64,000 bases of DNA from Halobellus limi. GTDB taxonomy: Archaea; Halobacteriota; Halobacteria; Halobacteriales; Haloferacaceae. Below are positions 17,922 to 27,486 of the stretch, piece by piece. Location of the stretch: NCBI RefSeq assembly GCF_004799685.1, contig NZ_CP031311.1, forward strand, positions 682,001 to 746,000. Reading direction: 5' to 3'. The notes under the pieces were generated by a model. The model saw only the letters and a program-made list of their open reading frames with translations. It did not search any database and was not told the origin of the DNA. Each line of letters begins with the position of its first letter. Within the stretch, counting starts at the first letter, position 1. Position numbers and translations under genes: made by a program.

Positions 17922-19169
17922 TCAGAAGATGTTCGCCTGCCGGTAGACGCTGATGCCCGACTCGGTGAGTTCGTAGGGCTTCGTCGCCCGCGAGTGGTTC
18001 GCGTCCCTGATCTTCTGGATCTCGACGGCCAGCCGCGTCTCCCGGAAGTCGCTCTCTCTGACGTACTGGAGGACGAACACGGCGTCGGCGAGGTACTCGA
18101 CGATCCCGAACCGCGAGGTGTAGGGGTCCTCCGCGCTCGCCTCCGAGGTCAGAAGCGTCGTGATGCCGGCGTTCTTCAGCGCGCGGGTGAAGCCGAACAC
18201 CTGGCTCCGTCGCTTCGGGGCGCTCTCGTACATCATCTCCAGCAGCGAGACGGAGTCCAACACCAGCCGGTCGGCCCCGAACTCCTCGATGAGGTCGGGC
18301 AGGTCGTTCTGGATGCTGTCGAGGCTGTTCGCCATCTCGATGGGGTCGATGTCGACGACGGCGAGACGGCCCTCCTCGACGTAGCCCTCGAAGTCCCACC
18401 CCTTCTCGCCGGCGGTGTCGAGGATGCGGTCGTGGCTCTCCTCTAACGTGATGTAGACGGCAGACTCGCCGTTTTCGAGGCCGTGATTCAGGAACTGGAG
18501 GCCGAACGTCGTCTTCCCGGTCCCCGCCGACCCGACTGCGACCATCAGCGACCGGCGCGGGACGCCGCCGAGGATCATGCTGTCGAGGCCCTCGATCCCG
18601 ATTTCGAGCCGTTCGAGATCGGAGTCGAACGCCTCCTCGTCGAACTCCTCCTCGCCGCCAGCGGGGCCGAACGCGTCGCCCTCGGACGACGGGTCACCGA
18701 AACCGAAGTCGTTACCACCGGACCCGAACTCGTCACCACCGGAGCCACCCTCGCCGCCGAATCCGCCCCCGCCACCGAAGTCGCCGAAGCCGTCGTCCGA
18801 TTCGGCGGACGACGGCTCGTTCGCTCCGCCGTCGAACCCGGACGGCCGGTCCGTCCCCGGATCCGGGGCGTTCTCCAGCGCCGTGGCGAAGTCCTGACCG
18901 AACGGGTCCTCCTCGGAGTCGGCGGGACCGTCACCTCCGCTCGGACCGGCAGCCGCCTCGGCGCCGTCGGTCGGCGCCTCGCCGTCCGTCTTCTCGCCCG
19001 CCGATCCGTCCGGGGACGGGCTGTCGCTCTTCGACCCGTTCGATCCCGGCGGGACGTCACCGTCCGACTCTCCGCCCTTCGGCGACGAATCACCGTCCTT
19101 CGGCGATACGTCCTCGGCGCCCTCCTCCTCGCGGAGTGCCCGTTCGAACCAGTCGTCGTCGTCACTCAC
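17922..19169 (-). CDS. RAD55/KaiC-like RecA-superfamily ATPase with a long disordered N-terminus
   Basis: About 415 aa. Roughly the first 185 residues are low complexity: acidic and Ser/Pro-rich, then a Gly/Phe-rich stretch ([15 protein letters not shown]). A RecA/KaiC domain follows with Walker [11 protein letters not shown], the acidic ITLEES after it and Walker [15 protein letters not shown]. Such proteins hydrolyse ATP and often act in signalling with HTR or Che proteins; the target here is unknown. The GTG at 19169 starts [12 protein letters not shown], typical of the family. An ATG at 19184 adds only MGWPT. The gene is divergent from nadK. Confidence 0.85.
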   Translation of the reverse strand: MSDDDDWFERALREEEGAEDVSPKDGDSSPKGGESDGDVPPGSNGSKSDSPSPDGSAGEKTDGEAPTDGAEAAAGPSGGDGPADSEEDPFGQDFATALENAPDPGTDRPSGFDGGANEPSSAESDDGFGDFGGGGGFGGEGGSGGDEFGSGGNDFGFGDPSSEGDAFGPAGGEEEFDEEAFDSDLERLEIGIEGLDSMILGGVPRRSLMVAVGSAGTGKTTFGLQFLNHGLENGESAVYITLEESHDRILDTAGEKGWDFEGYVEEGRLAVVDIDPIEMANSLDSIQNDLPDLIEEFGADRLVLDSVSLLEMMYESAPKRRSQVFGFTRALKNAGITTLLTSEASAEDPYTSRFGIVEYLADAVFVLQYVRESDFRETRLAVEIQKIRDANHSRATKPYELTESGISVYRQANIF

Positions 19170-19434
19170 GGTGGGCCACCCCACACCGCGGTGGCGCCGT
19201 ACTCGCCGTCCGGTTCGGACACACTGCGCCCTGGCGGCTCGGTTCCATCGCCGTCGTTTCCACGTCGACCGGGGCGGCTATCAATGTTGCCCGTCGTCCG
19301 CGTCGTCGCGCCGGGGCGTCGTTTCCAGGTTCGTGTCCGATCCTGCCGAGAACGGAGCCGATCGCCGGCGGGCCACGAGCGGTCGGCCCGTGACGGAGCC
19401 CTTTTTGGACGTCGCGTCGAACGCTGCGACGGAG

Positions 19435-20259
19435 ATGAAGGTGGCCATCGTCGCGCAGTGGGGGAACGACCGGACGGCCCGTCTGGCGAGCGAGATCCGG
19501 CAGCGACTCGTCTCGGAGGGCCTCACGGTGTGGGTCGACACGGCGACGGCCGCCGAACTGGACGTCGAGGGGCGGGACGTCGACGAGTTCGACGCGGCCG
19601 ACCTCGTGGTGAGCATCGGCGGCGACGGGACGTTCCTCTTCGCCGCCCACGGCGCGGGAACCACGCCGGTGCTCGGCGTCAACCTCGGCGAGGTCGGGTT
19701 TCTCAACGCCGTCAGCCCCGAGGACGCCGTCGACGCGGTGATGGCCGAGGTCCGCCGCTTCCGGGCCGACGGCGAACTCCCGACGCGGTCGATGCCCCGA
19801 CTCGCGGCGAGCGGCGAGGGGTGGACGCTGCCGCCCGCCGTCAACGAGGTCGTCGTGCAGGGGCCCCGCCGCGGCCACGGCGGCGGCGCCTCGATCGAGG
19901 TGTCGATCGACGGCTCGGCGTACGCCGACTGCCACGCCGACGGCGTGCTCGTCTCGACGCCGACCGGTAGCACCGCCTACAACCTCAGCGAGGGCGGTCC
20001 GCTGATCCACCCCGGCGTCTCGGGCATCGTCGTCACCGGGATGGCCGCCGCTGACGGGACCCCGCCGCTCGTCGTCGACCGCGACGCGACCGTCTCGGTC
20101 ACCGTCTCGGACGCCGACGACGCCGTCGTCGTCGTCGACGGCCGGATCCGAGAGCGGGTCGGCGCTCCCGCGGAGGTCACCGTCGGCATCGCGGACGAGC
20201 CGGTGCGGATGGCCGGTCCGGCCTCGGATTTCTTCGAGGCGCTCGGGAAACTGGAGTGA
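19435..20259 (+). CDS. nadK: NAD kinase
   Basis: A 274-aa enzyme making NADP from NAD with ATP or polyphosphate. Motif GGDGT lies at residues 62-66 and NEVVV follows later. The glycine/threonine-rich motif [15 protein letters not shown] also matches the family. Length is normal. The ATG at 19435 was chosen because [11 protein letters not shown] begins the N-terminal Rossmann half. The 265-bp upstream gap (19170-19434) shows no further gene. Confidence 0.93.
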   Translation: MKVAIVAQWGNDRTARLASEIRQRLVSEGLTVWVDTATAAELDVEGRDVDEFDAADLVVSIGGDGTFLFAAHGAGTTPVLGVNLGEVGFLNAVSPEDAVDAVMAEVRRFRADGELPTRSMPRLAASGEGWTLPPAVNEVVVQGPRRGHGGGASIEVSIDGSAYADCHADGVLVSTPTGSTAYNLSEGGPLIHPGVSGIVVTGMAAADGTPPLVVDRDATVSVTVSDADDAVVVVDGRIRERVGAPAEVTVGIADEPVRMAGPASDFFEALGKLE

Positions 20260-20405
20260 GGCGCGGTCGCGGCGATCGACCGACGAACCGGCAGCCACTT
20301 GCACGAATTTCACAATACTCGGTCGAGACTGACCGTGAAACGTTGACAAATCAGCAGCCGATCGGATAGCAATCCACATTAACCCCGAAGCCGAATCGCT
20401 CGAAT

Positions 20406-21650
20406 ATGACCCAGTCGTACGTCATCATCGGCGACGGTGTCGCCGGCAGCTCCGCCGCCGAGACCCTCCGCGAGGAGGAGCCCGACGCCGACATCACCGT
20501 CATCACCGACGAGGGCGAGGCCCTCTACAATCGGATCCTGATCAAGGAGTTCGCCAAGGGGAAGCTCCCGGAAGCGCCGATCTCGATCCACGACGAGTCG
20601 TGGTACGCCGAGCGGGACATCGACCTCGAACTCAACACGCTCGTCGTCGACGTCGACGTCGACGGGCACACCGTCGAGACGCACGAGGGCGAGGAGTTCT
20701 CGTGGGACAAGCTCCTCCTCGCGATGGGCGGGACGCCGACGCAGCTCCCGGTCGATAACTCCGACGCGGAAGGGGTCCACCACTTCTGGACGTTCCAGGA
20801 CGCCCGCGCGATCAAATCCCACATCGAGGGGGCCGACAGCTCCGTCGTCGTCGGCGCGGGCCTGCTCGGTATCGACCTCGCGGCGATCACCGCCGCCCAG
20901 GACGTCGAGGGCAAGTACCTGATGCGCGGGGACTGCTGGTGGCGCTACGCGCTCTCCGAAGAGGGCGCGGAGATCATCCACGAGGCGCTGCGCGAGCGCG
21001 ACGTCGAACCGGTGTTTCAGTCCGGCGTCGACCACTTCGAGACGGACGACGACGGCCGCGTCACGACGGCGGTCGACCCCAACGGCGACGAGTACGACGC
21101 CGACTTCGTCGGCATCGCGATCGGCCTGAACTTCAACACCGAAATCTTACAGGACACGCCGATCGAGACCGACACCGGCATCGTCGTCGACGAGTACATG
21201 CGGACGAACCACGAGGACGTCTTCGCGGCGGGCGACATCACGGAGTTCGAGGACCTCATCCTCGGCGAGCGCGCGCAGAACGGCGCGTGGGGCTCGGCGA
21301 AAGAGCAGGGGTCGATCGCGGCGCAGAATATGGTCGAGTACGGCTCGGAACCGTTCGAGTGGGTCTCCTCGTACTCGATCACGCACTTCGACTTCCCGTT
21401 TCTCTCCTTCGGCCACCCGACGCTCGGCGACGACGAGGCGGAAGCGAAGTACTCCGACACCGAGTGGCGGCGGCTGGCGTTCAAAGACGGCCGCATCGTC
21501 GGCGGCGTCCTCATCGGGGACCTCTCCCCGCAGACGAAGTTCAAGCAACTGATGCGCGAACAGCGCGTCGTCGCCGACCAGAAGGACGTCCTGATGCAGC
21601 AGACCTTCGAGCTCGACGAACTCGACCTCGAAGAGACGCCCGCCGAGTGA
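20406..21650 (+). CDS. FAD-dependent NAD(P)H oxidoreductase (NirB-N / nitrite-reductase-like flavoprotein family)
   Basis: A 414-aa flavoprotein with an N-terminal FAD-binding VIIGDGVAGSSAAETL (about residues 6-21) and a second, NAD-binding VVVGAGLLGIDLAA (about 147-160). The C-terminal FAD motif is EDVFAAGDITEF. It belongs to the pyridine nucleotide-disulfide oxidoreductase class 3 group (rubredoxin reductase/NirB-N-like). No CxxxxC redox disulfide is visible near the FAD site, so it is not a lipoamide dehydrogenase. Partner unknown; it stands alone. Confidence 0.86.
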   Translation: MTQSYVIIGDGVAGSSAAETLREEEPDADITVITDEGEALYNRILIKEFAKGKLPEAPISIHDESWYAERDIDLELNTLVVDVDVDGHTVETHEGEEFSWDKLLLAMGGTPTQLPVDNSDAEGVHHFWTFQDARAIKSHIEGADSSVVVGAGLLGIDLAAITAAQDVEGKYLMRGDCWWRYALSEEGAEIIHEALRERDVEPVFQSGVDHFETDDDGRVTTAVDPNGDEYDADFVGIAIGLNFNTEILQDTPIETDTGIVVDEYMRTNHEDVFAAGDITEFEDLILGERAQNGAWGSAKEQGSIAAQNMVEYGSEPFEWVSSYSITHFDFPFLSFGHPTLGDDEAEAKYSDTEWRRLAFKDGRIVGGVLIGDLSPQTKFKQLMREQRVVADQKDVLMQQTFELDELDLEETPAE

Positions 21651-21870
21651 CGGCGCGGGTTCCTCGGAGCCGTCGCTGGCGGCTGTCCATCGAGCGCGAC
21701 TCGGCCCGGCAGACGCGACGCTGCGGCGCTGTTCTCCGGACGTACGACTCGTTCCTCGCGTCGGATTCCTCTCCTCCGGGCGGCCCGTTCTTCTCGCCGT
21801 CACGAGTGGGGAGCGTCCCGTCCCCCGATTCGCCCCAATCTTTATGATCTTTCCTGTCATTTGGTAGCGT

Positions 21871-22101
21871 ATGTCACGATCCGTTCGAACGCACGGCGAC
21901 GCCGACGTCGGGCGCGTCGTCGTCGAGTGCGACCCGGCCGAGGTCGACTCCGGGGACAGAGTGCGGGACGTCGATCAACTGTCGCCGTCCGATCGCCGCG
22001 ACTTTCTCGACGCGATCGACGGGACTACGCGGCTGATCGACGCCCCGGGGCTGGCGGCAGGCGACGTCGTTCGCTTCACCGCCTACTACCGCGTCGTTTG
22101 A
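21871..22101 (+). CDS. Small conserved haloarchaeal protein
   Basis: A 76-aa acidic protein (MSRSVRTHGDADVGRVVVE to RFTAYYRVV) with no recognised motif. A TATTT/TTTATGAT element near 21840 lies about 28 bp upstream and supports expression. A copy of the 65-bp palindromic element starts 7-8 nt after its stop, as after the two RAM genes. Function unknown. Confidence 0.68.
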   Translation: MSRSVRTHGDADVGRVVVECDPAEVDSGDRVRDVDQLSPSDRRDFLDAIDGTTRLIDAPGLAAGDVVRFTAYYRVV

Positions 22102-22108
22102 TGCTGAT

Positions 22109-22174
22109 TAGGCTCGTCTCGTGCCGCCGAATGCCGTCGGCGGGGGCGGCGCTCGGCGGTAACAAGTGGAGGGA
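22109..22174. repeat. 65-bp palindromic 3'-end element, copy 3 (inverted relative to copy 1)
   Basis: CTCGTCTC and CCGCCGAATGCC on the left, and GGCGCTCGGCGG and AAGTG on the right, match the reverse complement of copy 1. The inner arms CCGCCGAATGCC/GGCGCTCGGCGG pair at 10 of 12 positions with one wobble. The following CGGTATGAGACGGTC is shared with the flank of copy 2. It is the only content seen between 22102 and 22268. Confidence 0.5.
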
Positions 22175-22268
22175 CCGGTATGAGACGGTCCCGTTCTACC
22201 CCCCGGCCGCGGGGGCGACACCGCGCGCGACCGATGCAGTTTTCGGCGGGTAGGCGATAGGGGCGGGT

Positions 22269-22709
22269 ATGAGCGACGAGTCCTCGTCACCGAGCGGCCC
22301 CGGCGGCGACGCCGACATGACGCTGGCGTTCGAGTTGGCGGCGCTGCAGGCGTTGGCGGACCCGAACGCGGTCTTCAACGACGCCCGCCAGTGGACCGAG
22401 TACGTCGGCGTCGTGAGCGAAAAGCCCACCTACGTCGTCACCAACTTCACGCGGAAACACCGGGTCAGACAGGACTTCTTCTCGGGCCCACGCGGCGTTG
22501 AGGAGAGCCTGAAGAACGTCAAGACCCAGTTCGACACCGAGCGGCACGTCTTCGTCGGGACCAGCGATGAGGACGCCGAACTCGCCGCGGCGGCCGAGTG
22601 GGAGTACCTCCCGCTGGAACAGGCGGCCGAGGCGGCGGGGTGGACGCTCGCCGGCGACGCCGAGACGGAGGACCACTTCGAGTCGAGCGGCCGCGACGAC
22701 TGGCCCTGA
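22269..22709 (+). CDS. Conserved haloarchaeal protein (resembles DUF7124)
   Basis: A 146-aa acidic soluble protein. Core segment [25 protein letters not shown], then [35 protein letters not shown]. The family association is from memory. No catalytic signature seen. It lies 67 bp upstream of mptA on the same strand and may share its transcript. Confidence 0.75.
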   Translation: MSDESSSPSGPGGDADMTLAFELAALQALADPNAVFNDARQWTEYVGVVSEKPTYVVTNFTRKHRVRQDFFSGPRGVEESLKNVKTQFDTERHVFVGTSDEDAELAAAAEWEYLPLEQAAEAAGWTLAGDAETEDHFESSGRDDWP

Positions 22710-22776
22710 CCGTTCCGCTAGCGACGAGTTTCGGCTAACGAAAGCGTTAATCGAACTGCGTCCTTCCCGTGTGACA

Positions 22777-23715
22777 ATGAGTCACCAGCTTCCTGACGTC
22801 CAGGCAAGCCAACCCGACGTCACGGTGGGGTTGAGTCAAGTCGGCGTGACGGGCGTCGAAAAACTCGTCAAACTCGCCCGCGAGACCAAGCGGCCGCTCA
22901 TCCTGACCGCGGAGTTCGAGGTGTTCGTCGACCTCCCGAGCGGGCGCAAGGGAATCGATATGAGCCGGAACATGCAGGTCATCGACGAGACGCTCGAATC
23001 GGCCGTCGCCGAGCCCGCCTATCGCGTCGAGGACCTCTGCGGCGACGTGGCCGAACGGCTGCTCGAAAAGCACGAGTACACCTCGACCGCCGAGGTGCGG
23101 ATGACGGCGGACTTCGTCGTCCGCGAGGACACGCCGGCGAGCGAACTCTCCACGCAGAGCACGATCGAGATCGTCGCCAGCGCGACGGCCACCGACGAGG
23201 GGACCCGCGAGGAGATCGGTGCCAAAGTCGTCGGGATGACGGTCTGTCCCTGCTCGCAGGGGATGTCCGCCTCCCGCGCCCGCGACGTGATGCGCGACCT
23301 CGACGTCGACGAGGAGACGATCGAGGAGTTCCTAGAGCAGGTCCCCCAGCCGGGGCACTCCCAGCGCGGCCACGCGACGCTCACGGTCACCGCCGACGGA
23401 TCGCCGGACGTCGACCTGATGGACGTCGTCGAGATCGCACGGGACTCGATGTCGGCGCGGATCTACAACCTCGCGAAGCGCCCCGACGAGGACTATATGA
23501 CCTATCACGCCCACGCGGACGCGAAGTTCGTCGAGGACTGCGTCCGCTCGATGGCCGAGCAGGTCGTCGACGAGTTCGACCACCTCGCGGACGACGCTGT
23601 CGTCCACATGAAGCAGTCGAACGACGAGTCGATCCACCAGCACAACGCCCACGCCGAACGCGAGGTCACGCTCGAACAGCTCCGCGCAGAAGTGGACGGC
23701 AGAGCGCTGAACTGA
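22777..23715 (+). CDS. mptA: GTP cyclohydrolase MptA (FolE2-like, type IB)
   Basis: A 312-aa enzyme that opens the GTP ring to start archaeal methanopterin/folate-type pterin and possibly archaeosine synthesis. The metal/active-site Cys segment CPCSQG is at residues 157-162 and [10 protein letters not shown] follows. An HNAHAEREV segment occurs near the end. In haloarchaea MptA is linked to folate needs. Length matches the family. The ATG at 22777 is preceded by a GTTAATCG promoter-like element. Confidence 0.92.
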   Translation: MSHQLPDVQASQPDVTVGLSQVGVTGVEKLVKLARETKRPLILTAEFEVFVDLPSGRKGIDMSRNMQVIDETLESAVAEPAYRVEDLCGDVAERLLEKHEYTSTAEVRMTADFVVREDTPASELSTQSTIEIVASATATDEGTREEIGAKVVGMTVCPCSQGMSASRARDVMRDLDVDEETIEEFLEQVPQPGHSQRGHATLTVTADGSPDVDLMDVVEIARDSMSARIYNLAKRPDEDYMTYHAHADAKFVEDCVRSMAEQVVDEFDHLADDAVVHMKQSNDESIHQHNAHAEREVTLEQLRAEVDGRALN

Positions 23716-23830
23716 ATCGACCGGCACGCGATTGGGCCGCATCGAACGGCGTGGAACCGGAGCAGTCGGCCCCGGACTGACCGACCCGAACCCCTCCCCT
23801 CGCTCGACCACGTTCCGCTGGGGCTGGACC

Positions 23831-24652
23831 TCACTCTTCGGCGAGTGCCGACAGCGACAGCGGCTCGGCCGCCTCCCACCGCGGATCGAACATCTCCCTG
23901 ACGTCGGCGGCGAACTCGGGGTCCTTCAGGTCGATCATCGCGAACGCCTCACCGGGGTCGAGCGGGTTCGGCACCTCGATGCACACCTCGACGTCGTCGA
24001 TGAGTTCGAACGTCCCGGAGAGTTCCGGTGCCGTTCGGACCGAGAATGTCGGATGGTCCGCGAGCCGCTCGGTGTACCGCTCGCCGACGCTCTGCGGGAG
24101 CGACTCGACCAGTTCGGGCGCCATCAGCACCGACACGTCGACGCCGCGGTCCAGCGCCTCCTCCAACTCCGCGACGACCCTGTCGCCGACGGTCCCCAGG
24201 TCGAACTGCGGGGAGACGCTGCCGGCGACGACGACCAGCGAGTCGTCGGCCGCGGCGAGACGCTCGACGAGGAGTTCGATCCACTCTTCGGCCCCGACGG
24301 CGGCCGTCCAGAACTGGCTCTGGACCGGCTCTGCGGTCTCTAACTCCTCGGTGAGTTCGTCGACGACGCCCTCGTACTGTTCGGCCTTCTCCCGGAGTTC
24401 CCGTCGTTTGCTCTCCAGCAGTCGGTCGAGCGCCGTGTCGGGTTCGACCGCGACGTACTTCTTCGGCCGACTCGCGGCCTGACTCCTGACGAGGCTGTGC
24501 TGTTCGAGGCTGTTCAGCACGTCGTAGATCCGCCCCATCGGAACGTCGCTCGCGCGAGACAACTCCTTTGCCGTTGTCGGCCCCGTCCGAAGCAACGACC
24601 GGTAGGACCGCGCTTCGTACTCGGACAGCCCGAGATCCCTGAGACTCGCCAT
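23831..24652 (-). CDS. TrmB-family transcriptional regulator
   Basis: A 273-aa protein. Residues about 1-70 are a TrmB winged HTH (LGLSEYEARSYRSLLRTGPTTAKELSRASDVPMGRIYDVL). A coiled-coil segment (about 80-110) and a C-terminal phospholipase-D-like sensor domain (VVVAGSVSPQFDL, VDVSVLMAPEL) follow. TrmB proteins bind sugars and control sugar transport or central carbon genes. No sugar gene is adjacent; the next gene (24747, same strand) encodes a DUF255 protein. Ligand unknown. Confidence 0.87.
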   Translation of the reverse strand: MASLRDLGLSEYEARSYRSLLRTGPTTAKELSRASDVPMGRIYDVLNSLEQHSLVRSQAASRPKKYVAVEPDTALDRLLESKRRELREKAEQYEGVVDELTEELETAEPVQSQFWTAAVGAEEWIELLVERLAAADDSLVVVAGSVSPQFDLGTVGDRVVAELEEALDRGVDVSVLMAPELVESLPQSVGERYTERLADHPTFSVRTAPELSGTFELIDDVEVCIEVPNPLDPGEAFAMIDLKDPEFAADVREMFDPRWEAAEPLSLSALAEE

Positions 24653-24746
24653 ACCACACGCTGTGAGGCCACGAACAAAAACGAATCGGAGGTTTACACC
24701 GGCGGATCGTTCCCGGATTCCACACTGACGGCCCCCGAGAGCCCGC

Positions 24747-26504
24747 TCAGGCGTCGCGCGTGAGCGTCGAGACCGCGTCCATCAACGCCTCGGGCGTGGT
24801 CGCCTCGCGGGTCTGTTCACCCCGCTCGACGGTCGCGACGCCCGCCGACACGGTCGGTGCTCGGGGGACGACGACGGCCTCGTGGTCGGCGACGCGCAGC
24901 GCGGCCCGATGGAGGTCACACCCCGCGGGGCCGCCGACGGCGACCACGAGATCCGGGCGCGTGAGCCGCGCCGCGACCGATCCGTATCCGGCGACCTGGA
25001 CGCCGATCCGCTCCCGCGCGCCGGCGAAGGCGGCGATCCCGGCGTGCGCGGCGTCTTCGTACCGCTGAGACGCTTCGGTCGCTCCGTCCCCGTCTCCTAA
25101 CTCGCCGACGAGCGCTCCGAGGTCGAGGAGCGCGTCCGCCATCTCGACGCCCCCGTCGAGCGGCCTGAGCGGCTCGTCGAGCAGACCGACGCCCGTTTCG
25201 GGGCCGTCGCGGAACGCGCCGTCGGGTTCCTGCAGGGCGTCGATCGCCCGATCGGCCACGCTGCGGGCGACGTCCAGCGGGTCCCGCCCCGAGGCGAGTG
25301 CGTCCGGGCCGAGGACCTGCCGCGCGCGAGCGAACGCGCCGACGACCCGCGCGTGGTCTTCGAGCAGGAGTTCGGGCGCGTTCGTGGCTTCGCCGCCGGA
25401 GGCCGCATCCGATTCGGACTCGCCCGACGCCCCCGCGGTCGCCTCGAAGTGCACGACCGTCCCGTCCTCGGCGACGAGGGCAGCGTCGAGTTCGTCGAGG
25501 ACGCGGGTGGCGTACGACCGCGCCGTCTCGTCGTCGGTGTACGACGCGAGCGTCAGGAAGGCGTCCGCGGCCAGCGCGTTGCCGCCGGCGTAGGCCGTCA
25601 GGTCGCGTCGCGGGCCGAAGTCGCCCGAGTCGACCGCTGCCGACCCCTCGCCGTCGCCCGACCCTCCGGCGTCATCGGGTGCGGGCGCGACGCTGCCTCC
25701 GAACGCGGTCCCGTTCCAGAGGCGCTCGATCAGGAAGTCGCGGGTCCCGAGCGCCGGATCGAGCAGGCCGTCGTCGCCGGTGTAGAGGTAGCCGTTGGCG
25801 AACGCGCGAACGAGCGCCGCGTTCGCGTCGAGCACCTTCTCGGTGTGCGGGTCCGACCAGTCTCGCCCCTCCGCGTAGCGGTAGAACCCGCCGGACTCGT
25901 CGTCGTAGAGGGACTCCCCGATCACGCCGAGCGTCTCGGTCGCCTGCTCGCGGGCGCGCTTGAGCGCGAACTCGATGGTCCGGGGGAGCGGGAACTTCGC
26001 GTCGGTGCCCCACCCGGCAAAGCGCGGGTCCCACTTCTCGTCGAGTTGCCCGGCGAGGTGCGACTCGATCCGCTCGTCGACCGGTCCCGCGGGCGTCGGA
26101 TCGCCCGACAGCGCTCGTGGGATCCGCCCGGCGTCGTCGCCGCGCTCGCTCCAGACGTCGCGGACGGAGCCGAGCACCTGCCGCATCCCGTCGGGGCCGA
26201 GGTACGTCGCGCCGGTGATCACGCTCCCGTCGGGCGTACAGAACACCGTCGAGGGAAAGCCGCCCATATTGTATCGTTCGCGGACGCTCGGCCGTCTGTC
26301 GACGTCGACCCGCACCGGGACGAAGCCGTCGTTGACGTTCGCGGCGATCCGCGGTTCGGCGTAGGTCTCGGCGTCCATCTCGTGACAGCTGTCGCACCAC
26401 GTCGCGGTGAGCGCGAGCAGCACGGGACGGTCGGCGGCCCGGGCCTCCTCGAAGGGCGCCGGTCCCCACTCGCGCCACTCGACGTGCGTCCGATCGTCGG
26501 TCAT
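24747..26504 (-). CDS. Thioredoxin-domain protein, DUF255/YyaL (spermatogenesis-associated 20-like), diverged C-terminal half
   Basis: A 585-aa protein. Residues about 10-120 form a thioredoxin-like DUF255 domain with the CxxC motif CDSCHEMD near residue 36 and a cis-Pro segment GGFPSTVF. The rest is a helical, (alpha/alpha)6-barrel-like region (KFPLPRTIEFAL, YRYAEGRDWSDPHTEKVLDANAAL). The family normally runs about 650-700 aa. The ATG at 26504 starts MTDDRTHVEWREWG; the frame stays open further upstream on the strand opposite fxsA, but that extension is not coding. Biological role of the family is poorly known. Confidence 0.88.
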   Translation of the reverse strand: MTDDRTHVEWREWGPAPFEEARAADRPVLLALTATWCDSCHEMDAETYAEPRIAANVNDGFVPVRVDVDRRPSVRERYNMGGFPSTVFCTPDGSVITGATYLGPDGMRQVLGSVRDVWSERGDDAGRIPRALSGDPTPAGPVDERIESHLAGQLDEKWDPRFAGWGTDAKFPLPRTIEFALKRAREQATETLGVIGESLYDDESGGFYRYAEGRDWSDPHTEKVLDANAALVRAFANGYLYTGDDGLLDPALGTRDFLIERLWNGTAFGGSVAPAPDDAGGSGDGEGSAAVDSGDFGPRRDLTAYAGGNALAADAFLTLASYTDDETARSYATRVLDELDAALVAEDGTVVHFEATAGASGESESDAASGGEATNAPELLLEDHARVVGAFARARQVLGPDALASGRDPLDVARSVADRAIDALQEPDGAFRDGPETGVGLLDEPLRPLDGGVEMADALLDLGALVGELGDGDGATEASQRYEDAAHAGIAAFAGARERIGVQVAGYGSVAARLTRPDLVVAVGGPAGCDLHRAALRVADHEAVVVPRAPTVSAGVATVERGEQTREATTPEALMDAVSTLTRDA

Positions 26505-26591
26505 ACCACTGATCGGGCGCGCCGGCGGGTAAGCCCTTCGAGGTGACGTCCTCCGGGCGTCCGACGCTCCGAGCCGGACGACACAAGGGCT

Positions 26592-27104
26592 ATGAACGGC
26601 CGTCGCAAACGGTGGCGTATGCGAACGCGCTGGGTCATCGCACTCCTGTTGGCGATCCCGCTCGCCGACACGCTCCTGTTGCTGCCGATCGCGGGACGGA
26701 TCGGCTTCGTCCCGACAGTGCTCCTGGTGGTTCTCACCGGGCTCGTGGGGATGCTCCTCGTCCGCGCGGAGGGTCGCCACACCTTCTCGAAGCTCCAGCG
26801 GAAGGCCGCGACGGGCGAGGTCCCGACGAACGAACTCCTGGACGGGGGACTCCTGATCGCCGCCGGCGCGTTCCTGCTCACGCCCGGCGTCGTCACGGAC
26901 GCGCTCGGGTTCGCGCTCGCGCTCCCGGTCACGCGCTATCCGATCCGCGAGGTGCTGAAGCGGTACGTCGTCCGGCCGTACCTGGACCGGCAGACCGGGG
27001 GCTTCGTCTCCGGCAACGTCTGGGTCGGCGGCTTCCCGGCCGACGACGACGTGGTGAACCTCGACCCCGAGGAGTACGGCCGCTCGGGCGACGACAACTC
27101 CTGA
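26592..27104 (+). CDS. fxsA: FxsA family membrane protein
   Basis: A 170-aa protein with three or four hydrophobic segments: WVIALLLAIPLADTLLLLPIAGRIG, VLLVVLTGLVGMLLV and GLLIAAGAFLLTPGVVTDALGFAL. The conserved EGRHTFSKLQRKAATGEVPTNELLDGGLLI loop is typical of FxsA, a cytoplasmic membrane protein linked in E. coli to F-plasmid exclusion of phage T7. An internal ATG at 26619 (MRTRWVIALL) is an equally good start and would put the first helix at the N-terminus. Confidence 0.87.
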   Translation: MNGRRKRWRMRTRWVIALLLAIPLADTLLLLPIAGRIGFVPTVLLVVLTGLVGMLLVRAEGRHTFSKLQRKAATGEVPTNELLDGGLLIAAGAFLLTPGVVTDALGFALALPVTRYPIREVLKRYVVRPYLDRQTGGFVSGNVWVGGFPADDDVVNLDPEEYGRSGDDNS

Positions 27105-27210
27105 CCGCGAACCCACCGCAATCGGCCCTAACCCCGGCACTCCGTGACCAACTGCCGTCGAAAGGAAACTCTTAAACTACTCATCGAACAACGAGTAGAT
27201 GCGCTCGCCT

Positions 27211-27284
27211 GGGCCAATAGCTCAGTCAGGTTGAGCGCTCGGCTGATAACCGGGAGGTCCACGGTTCAAATCCGTGTTGGCCCA
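27211..27284 (+). tRNA. tRNA-Ile (anticodon GAT)
   Basis: The acceptor arms GGGCCAA (27211-27217) and TTGGCCC (27277-27283) pair fully, with discriminator A at 27284. The anticodon stem CTCGG/CCGGG encloses CTGATAA, so the anticodon is GAT (Ile). The T-loop GGTTCAAATCC is canonical. The 3' CCA is not encoded. A TTAAAC box lies upstream near 27172, and CTACTC/GAGTAG arms flank the 5' leader. Confidence 0.95.
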
Positions 27285-27486
27285 CCTCCTTCCCTGCCGG
27301 CTTCCGGCCGGCGGGGAACTGGGGCCGCAACTCCCCAGCCACCTAACTTCGTGCGATACCCGAAACCGAGAGAGACTTCCCTCTTCGACCCGGCAAACCC
27401 CGACTTCCTCTCTTCGGTTTCTCGGCTCTGAGCGCGGGGAGCAGTTGTCGGACCAGACGCGTCTCCCTCGCGACGAGAAGCCGTCA

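Noticed and set aside
24747-27140. 797-aa open frame on the minus strand covering DUF255 and fxsA antisense
   Set aside because: Only the part to 26504 matches DUF255. The upstream extension is antisense to fxsA and Arg/Glu-rich, as expected of shadow frames in high-GC DNA.
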